A stretch of 64,000 nt of DNA, from assembly GCA_947579605.1 (NCBI GenBank), contig OX388322.1, positions 2,170,001 to 2,234,000 on the forward strand. Direction: 5' to 3'. The position numbers and the translations under genes were made by a program. Positions 58,801-64,000 of the stretch are shown piece by piece. This stretch comes from Athripsodes cinereus. Its lineage: Eukaryota > Arthropoda > Insecta > Trichoptera > Leptoceridae. Numbering within the stretch: the stretch's first letter is position 1; the number at the start of each line of letters is the position of its first letter. The notes beneath the pieces were generated by a model, which was not told the DNA's origin, made no database searches, and saw nothing but the letters and a program-made list of their open reading frames with translations.

Positions 58801-61327
58801 AGAAGAAATTCAATACTTACTTTTGTTTAGGTTTGTGGCTAAGTATACTATCTCTCCTATCTTCGGCTTTATTTTTACAACAGCAACAGAATATGGAAGC
58901 GCAGCGCCCTCGTGGAGGTGGCTTACTAGTGCTGACAGTTCCCCTAGACATGGATCTTCCAGTTGCCTCGCTAGGAGCTAAGGAATGTCTTGGAAGACTG
59001 GAGTCGCGAACCTTATTTTTACCACGACAGCATAGTAAGCGATTGCAACTGGAAAAAATCAAATCTATCAGTTAAAAGACAACCCTGTGGACTCAACGGC
59101 ATTCTGAGAATGTTTTCTGGGAGGTGGTGTTACGCATTTTTATACTTCAAATAGTCATTGTTATTTTGTTTTTAAAGTATTTCAAATTATGAGAAGCTTT
59201 GCAACAGGGAGATTTAGAAATTTGAGATACCATTTTTTCCAATTACAGTGATACCTTGACATACGAGTGCCCCAACATACGAGTTTTTTGAGATACGAGC
59301 CATCGAACGAGCGATATTTTGCTTTGAAATACGAGCAAAATTTGAGATACGAGCTATTTAATGACACTTGCCTAACTCATCTTCGAAACATTCTGAAAGG
59401 GAGGAAAAAACAAACCTCCTTGGACATGTTTTCTTTAAACAGCCTACAGGTGAAAGTGAGAAAAACGTGGCGAAAAAGGCAAAGACCAGTGAAGAGAAAA
59501 TCAGTGACGAAAATTAAAACGAAAGTTACACTTTCTAAATCTAGTTTATTTCTTTACATACTCTTTTATTATGTGTTTGTAAAATATTTGTCATTTATTA
59601 TACATTTTTCTTATTCAAAAACACGGAACAAAAATAACTGGGGTGACATTTTGGGGGCTGGAACGGGTTCATGACAGTTCAATGAATTTCAATGGGGAAA
59701 TTTGCTTTGAGATAAAGTAATTTGAAATACGAGCAAGGTTGCGGAACGAATTAAACTCGTATGTCCAGGTATCACTGTACTTACACGTGAAGTCATGCGG
59801 ATGATGATCACGATTTTGGATGATTTTATTTTTGACGCCGTTTAACAGTCCCTAGACCGTCCCAAGGATAAGAGTATAGTTCCGTTTTTCTAAAAACTAT
59901 TTTTTAGTGCATTTTAAGATTACGTAACAATAAATGGTATAAACTTACCATCCTTTTTGTTCCTCCATCTCCGCCATACTTTTCTTTCCACTTGCTTGAC
60001 TTTTAGACAATCTTTTTTTGCCAATGTTTTCGTCTATTAGTTGGACCTTAAAACACAAAAACGTGCATCATCAAAATTGAGAGAACAAAAAACAGACGTA
60101 TGTTTTATGTTATCATATTATTTTAAGACTATTTTAATATAACTATATTGTAATGTAAATAGATTATTGTATAAAAACAATATTATGCGAAAGTGCAAAA
60201 TAAAAAATTAATAAATGGTAAAAATGATAAATGGGTAAATAAATAAAGAAAAGAAATCCATTATTCTTCAAAGAAGTCATTATTTGATTCATAAAATATA
60301 GACTTGTGTGCCAATAACTAACTGTGTGAAAAAAATGAACGGCATTTTTTCGATTATATGCAGTATCAAAAATTAATATAAACGAATGAAGGATGTTTTT
60401 CTAGCCCTACCTCTGAAAGATTCTGCGATCTGCAACAGGGGAATATGGATCTTCCTCCACAACAGCCTTTTTTCTTGTTGTCTTCTCCGTCTTCTACGCC
60501 AGCGTCTTCATCCATTGCTGCACCAGAAACCATTGAGACTCCTCCCTTAGCCTCCATACCACCACTTTCCATGCTGCCATTGGTCTCTGGTGGAAGCCTG
60601 GAATATTAGAGACGAAAAATCTTTAAAAAATATACTATAATACACCTTCATACCATGCTGTTAAAAGTGGTGTAGGCAAAGAGAGCGACCGACATTGGAC
60701 ATGGATATATCTTTACAAAAATGGACTTATATGTTGTTATTTATTCGATAAATATTTCCTGATATATAGATAAAGGAAATCATGGGCGGTATTGCGAAGT
60801 ATTTAAGCTTTCGAATAATGTTGCGATAAGTATGCTTTTAATGGCAAACTTTTTTAAATGAAATATCAAGGGAAAAATAATATACAAAGATATTTAAGTT
60901 TTTCCTCGTGACTACTGTTTTTCATACTAGAAATTTTGAATTTGAATACCGAAGCCAATTTATTCAAATCATTTATGATTTGTCTAAATTTTGTGGAAAT
61001 TTACACCCATATTCTGCCTTCGTCTGTAAAAATATTGTTCTACAATTATGATAGAATAAATTTATGAAAATAAAACAAAAAATTGTTGAGGATATCGTGG
61101 AGTTTTTCTCAAAACACTTGACTTAGAAGTTGAAAAGAATTACAAAAATATAAAAAGAACACGATTTTATTTGCAACCCTCATCTGTATTTAAGACCATC
61201 CGTGTACTCACCTGATGGACACTCTGTTTTGTGGCACGACATAAACCCCTCGTTGTCCTCCCCTAAGTTCATCAAGGTATATATAAGATTGTTCATCATT
61301 CAGAAATTTCACTTCAGGAGTTCGCAT
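55854..61327 (-). CDS. stum: Stum/SPEC3-family membrane protein, nine coding exons
   Basis: Exons on the minus strand: 61327-61212, 60597-60411, 60046-59949, 59048-58821, 57814-57700, 57531-57402, 56745-56665, 56571-56458, 55939-55854. They join in phase to 384 aa. In Drosophila, Stum is required in proprioceptive neurons for mechanical transduction. The conserved SPEC3/Stum domain covers about 266-360: [86 protein letters not shown]. It has two hydrophobic segments. The N-terminal part is polar with repeated Cys-pair modules ([34 protein letters not shown]), candidate lipidation sites. Fly Stum is far longer, so upstream exons beyond the ATG at 61327 are possible. The final 86-bp exon was found from family conservation and frame. 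Confidence 0.93.
56850..56960 (-). repeat. Repeat D fragment in stum intron 6
   Basis: GCAATGAGGTATGCCACGCA and GGCACGGAGAGGACAGC. Confidence 0.4.
58130..58325. mobile_element. 196-bp foldback MITE, copy 2
   Basis: Same family as 21300-21483: arms with GGGCCTAGTCAAAACACATT and complement, and centre AAAATACACAAGTAGC. It carries an extra internal TTTCGTTTCG duplication in both arms. It lies in stum intron 4. Confidence 0.9.
59246..59777 (+). mobile_element. Tigger/pogo-like nonautonomous element, 532 bp, TA duplication
   Basis: Left CAGTGATACCTTGACATACG and right CGTATGTCCAGGTATCACTG are inverted ends flanked by TA on both sides (59244-59245, 59778-59779). The interior keeps a C-terminal transposase-like tail, [11 protein letters not shown] followed by KRQRPVKRK, which resembles the C-terminus of Tigger-type transposases. 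The catalytic domain is deleted. It lies in stum intron 3. Confidence 0.82.
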
Positions 61328-63379
61328 TTTACAAAAACTTCACGAATAATAATAAAAAATGACAGAACTTATTTATTTTTGCACTCAATCATCAGTTCTT
61401 CAGTTCTCAATAAAAAATAAATACAACTTTTTGAGTTTTCATTGATAATGTCATTATTTTGTTTCGTCCATTTTGAATTATTGTTTTACAAACAATGATG
61501 GCCGCCATTTTGTTTAAGTTTTTAATTTTTGACAACACCTATCTCTTATAATAAATCTTTATTTGTTATTTCGAGGAGTCCCTGGTAAAGAAAATGTTGC
61601 CCACTCTTTACTGTTAGTTTTCGAGTGTCCTGTATGAGGCAGGTATTCGTAAAACACCATGTTTAAGACATTCAACATCTTCAATTCAGTGATGAGGTAT
61701 GCTATGCCACCTATACTGAATGTCTTAAATTGAATTAACTTGCATGTTTGTTGCATGCAATGTGTCAGCTGGCTACCCCACTAGTAGTAAATGCGTAATG
61801 GTATAGATGTATCAATGCTTTTTTATGCATTTATGAACGCAATAGAATAAATATTTACTTTATACATAATGTGAACGTAGGTAGGTACATAACAAAAATA
61901 GGTACAAAAAAATTAGACCGGGGAGTCCCCGACAGAGATAAGCATGCCACCTCTCCTATCTTATTTATTACCGCACGAACTGAATCACATGTATATTCAT
62001 TATACATAATTACCTACTAATATCACAACACATCCCTTGTGGGAGATGGCGTGGTAGAGATATATTTATTAGAAAATATATTTCGGAATTTCGGTAGCAT
62101 GATGATGTGTTAATTAGACGTTTAAACAATCGTTCAATCCTACTGCCAACTTACTCCGTTTTCACAAAACAAGCAAATTTTTATTGCGAGAGTGTAATAA
62201 AATTTCACAAAATCAGTGGCGAATATAATCTTACTAAGCGAATATAAAAAGGTGTTAAAATTCATTATCAAATGGCGAGACATTTTTTTGCGTCCAAAAA
62301 AAATTAAAATCCTTTGTCACCATTTTAAATTGTTTTATACATTTTAATCAAATGATAAGCTTTTAATAAAAATAGAATTAACATAATAATTATATTAAAT
62401 TAATTTGTTATACCTTCATAATAAATTAATCTATTTTTAAACTCACGGAATTTTAATATTCATGGCAACACTAAATTTAATGTATGCAACACTCGGTATA
62501 TAATTATAAAGCTAGGATTAAAACATTTTGTTATAATAAATCAGTGGTAGATTTTTATTATAAAAGAATCACTCAACACATTGGCGTACCAAGGATTTTT
62601 TCAAATGAGACAGCAGTTAAGCAAATTTTTATTTTTCGGATAAATGGGAGTTCCTTGACTTGTGAGCTATCCGGACGGTAAGTGGATCTCCTTCAACGTT
62701 AAAATTTGAAGAATGTCAGTCATCCCGAATGTCTCCTTTTTTATAGTACCTAGACCTACCTACAGAAAGAATGGTCTATATATTTACTACAAATTAGTGC
62801 GCTTAATGGTATACACAGACAAAAATGCTATCAACGCTGACTCACCACTGTTCCAAAATAGGTAATTCACAAATCAATACATTTATACATTACTAAAATA
62901 TATTATGTAACTGTTAACAAAAGTCAACAACCAAAAAGGTATTTAAGTGTTTTTTTTAACAAAAAATGTTTTTAAATATGAATTTAATATTACATTCAAG
63001 CAGATAATAAAGCAATTAAATTTACCTATATTCCTCTTCATATCAATTCGCGTGTCTACATTTAATATTAAATCACTTTATTTTTATTAAGAGCATTTTA
63101 ATAAATTACATATAAATAAAACATTGTCAAAGTCATAAAATTTGGCGTCGTATTAGGTACTCTATAAATATTAGGTAAAATAAAATATTTCAAATAGGTA
63201 TCAGTAATAATTTTGAAATTAGGGGTAGTAACCTCATAAAACTGTTCAGTATATGAGTTTTTTAATCGTTTTAAAGTCGACATTACGGTAGAAGGAAGAT
63301 TATAATATTCTGCATGAGCATTTTTGCTGAAATCCAAAAACAAAATACTGGCAACTCACGGTCCGAACCTCGGGATCCC
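61328..63379. other. Upstream flank of stum, non-coding
   Basis: Holds the presumed stum promoter (none resolvable) and a repeat D copy at 61560-61800. Otherwise it is AT-rich with no supported gene. Confidence 0.4.
61560..61800 (-). repeat. Repeat D copy
   Basis: TTCGAGTGTCCTGTATGAGG, GATGAGGTATGCTATGCCAC and GCTGGCTACCCCACTAGTAG follow the family order. Confidence 0.55.
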
Positions 63380-63860
63380 GGTCGTATTTTAGTCCCAAAA
63401 TTTTAGGGACTAAATCGAACGAATCCTGGGATTTTCGGGATTAGTACAAATTTTAAATAATTCAGGAATTTGGGACACATTCGCATTAATGAATCACTGA
63501 CAGCCGAAACTTGTATTAGTATCTTAAAAGAGCATCTTTCTGAGTTCGATATTTCACTAGATACCGATATTGTGGCAATAGTCACTGATGATGGCCCAAA
63601 TGTTATGCGGAAGGTAGGAAAACTTTAGAGCACCAAATATGTTTTGCACACGGTATTCACTTAGCTGTTTTTGTTTATTGTACAGAAAAATAATTTAAAA
63701 CTCAAATACATTGCCAAAAGATAAATAAAATGCTGATTTTGATATGGTTTTATTGTTTTTTTTACCACTTGTCATTTCCAATACAGTCCCGGGATCCCGG
63801 AATTAACTGTAGATAATCCCGAAATCCCGGGATTAGAAAAAAGAGCCGGGATCGAATCCT
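63380..63860 (+). pseudogene. hAT-type transposase fragment, broken
   Basis: The plus strand encodes ESLTAETCISILKEHLSEF, then IVAIVTDDGPNVMRKVGKL and a stop. In a shifted frame it continues EHQICFAHGIHLAVFV. The TDDGPNVM and CxAHxxxLAV blocks are hallmarks of BED/hAT transposases. GGGATCCCGG-rich sequences flank both sides and may be decayed element ends. A frameshift and stop make it non-functional. Confidence 0.7.
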
Positions 63861-64000
63861 CTACTCACGATAGACTAACTAAATCCGTAACCAACTACAG
63901 ACATTTACGAATAAACAACTATTGTAGGTAACGACTACAAACGGAGGACCGAACTATGTGATGTTGCCCAACGTCTGCAATCCTGTGTCAATCAGCTTAA
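63861..64000. other. Window right edge, nothing recognised
   Basis: Short non-repetitive tail without a supported feature. Confidence 0.3.

Noticed and set aside
59267..59674. 135-codon plus-strand frame
   Set aside because: It lies inside a Tigger-like element; only a short tail resembles a transposase C-terminus, and the catalytic part is absent.
1..64000. A novel multi-gene biological system
   Set aside because: The genes are unrelated in function and divergently arranged, with no co-directional cluster or shared motif; the notable signals are within single genes or in mobile elements.

Overview
This is an AT-rich, repeat-dense animal nuclear window with spliced genes and GT-AG introns. 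The protein similarities, the tRNA-derived SINEs, the many short inverted-repeat DNA transposons and the recurring TAGGTAGGTA-type tracts all suit an insect. Lepidoptera is the most likely order, but that is inference. Five protein-coding genes can be rebuilt with open reading frames that stay in phase across every splice junction.

Layout. Positions 1-7.9 kb hold almost only transposon debris: LINE tails, a hAT MITE with a perfect 8-bp target duplication, a Tigger-like remnant, a foldback, and a LINE fragment with a YADD reverse-transcriptase motif. A lone first-exon-like segment lies on the minus strand at 7934-8006. From 8 to 15.3 kb the sequence is non-coding, with a perfect 34-bp x 7 tandem array and a 233-bp palindrome. 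The Golgi pH regulator gene (GPHR/GPR89; nine coding exons, 451 aa) occupies 25479-15337 on the minus strand. The mitochondrial valyl-tRNA synthetase gene (VARS2; two exons, 1020 aa) is head-to-head with it at 26575-30836. From 30.8 to 39.4 kb the sequence is intergenic, with nested repeats and a PIF/Harbinger-type MITE.

A 1201-aa protein with a long acidic N-terminal region and eight C2H2-like fingers is encoded on the minus strand (44178-39481). A 513-aa THAP-domain/C2H2 protein is encoded on the plus strand (47691-51327). Right after its stop codon there is an open frame that looks like a displaced C-terminus. A stum/SPEC3-family membrane protein gene (nine coding exons, 384 aa) runs 61327-55854 on the minus strand. 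The right end holds a decayed hAT transposase fragment.

The genes have unrelated jobs: Golgi acidification, mitochondrial translation, two probable nuclear DNA-binding proteins, and mechanosensation. I see no operon-like logic and no defence or other multi-gene system. The most interesting items are the apparent frameshift at the end of the THAP gene, the clustered SUMO-type motifs in the acidic zinc-finger protein, the repeated cysteine-pair modules in the stum product, the unexplained exon at 7.9 kb, and several insertion histories dated by target-site duplications. All family assignments come from recognising sequence by eye; no database search was run.
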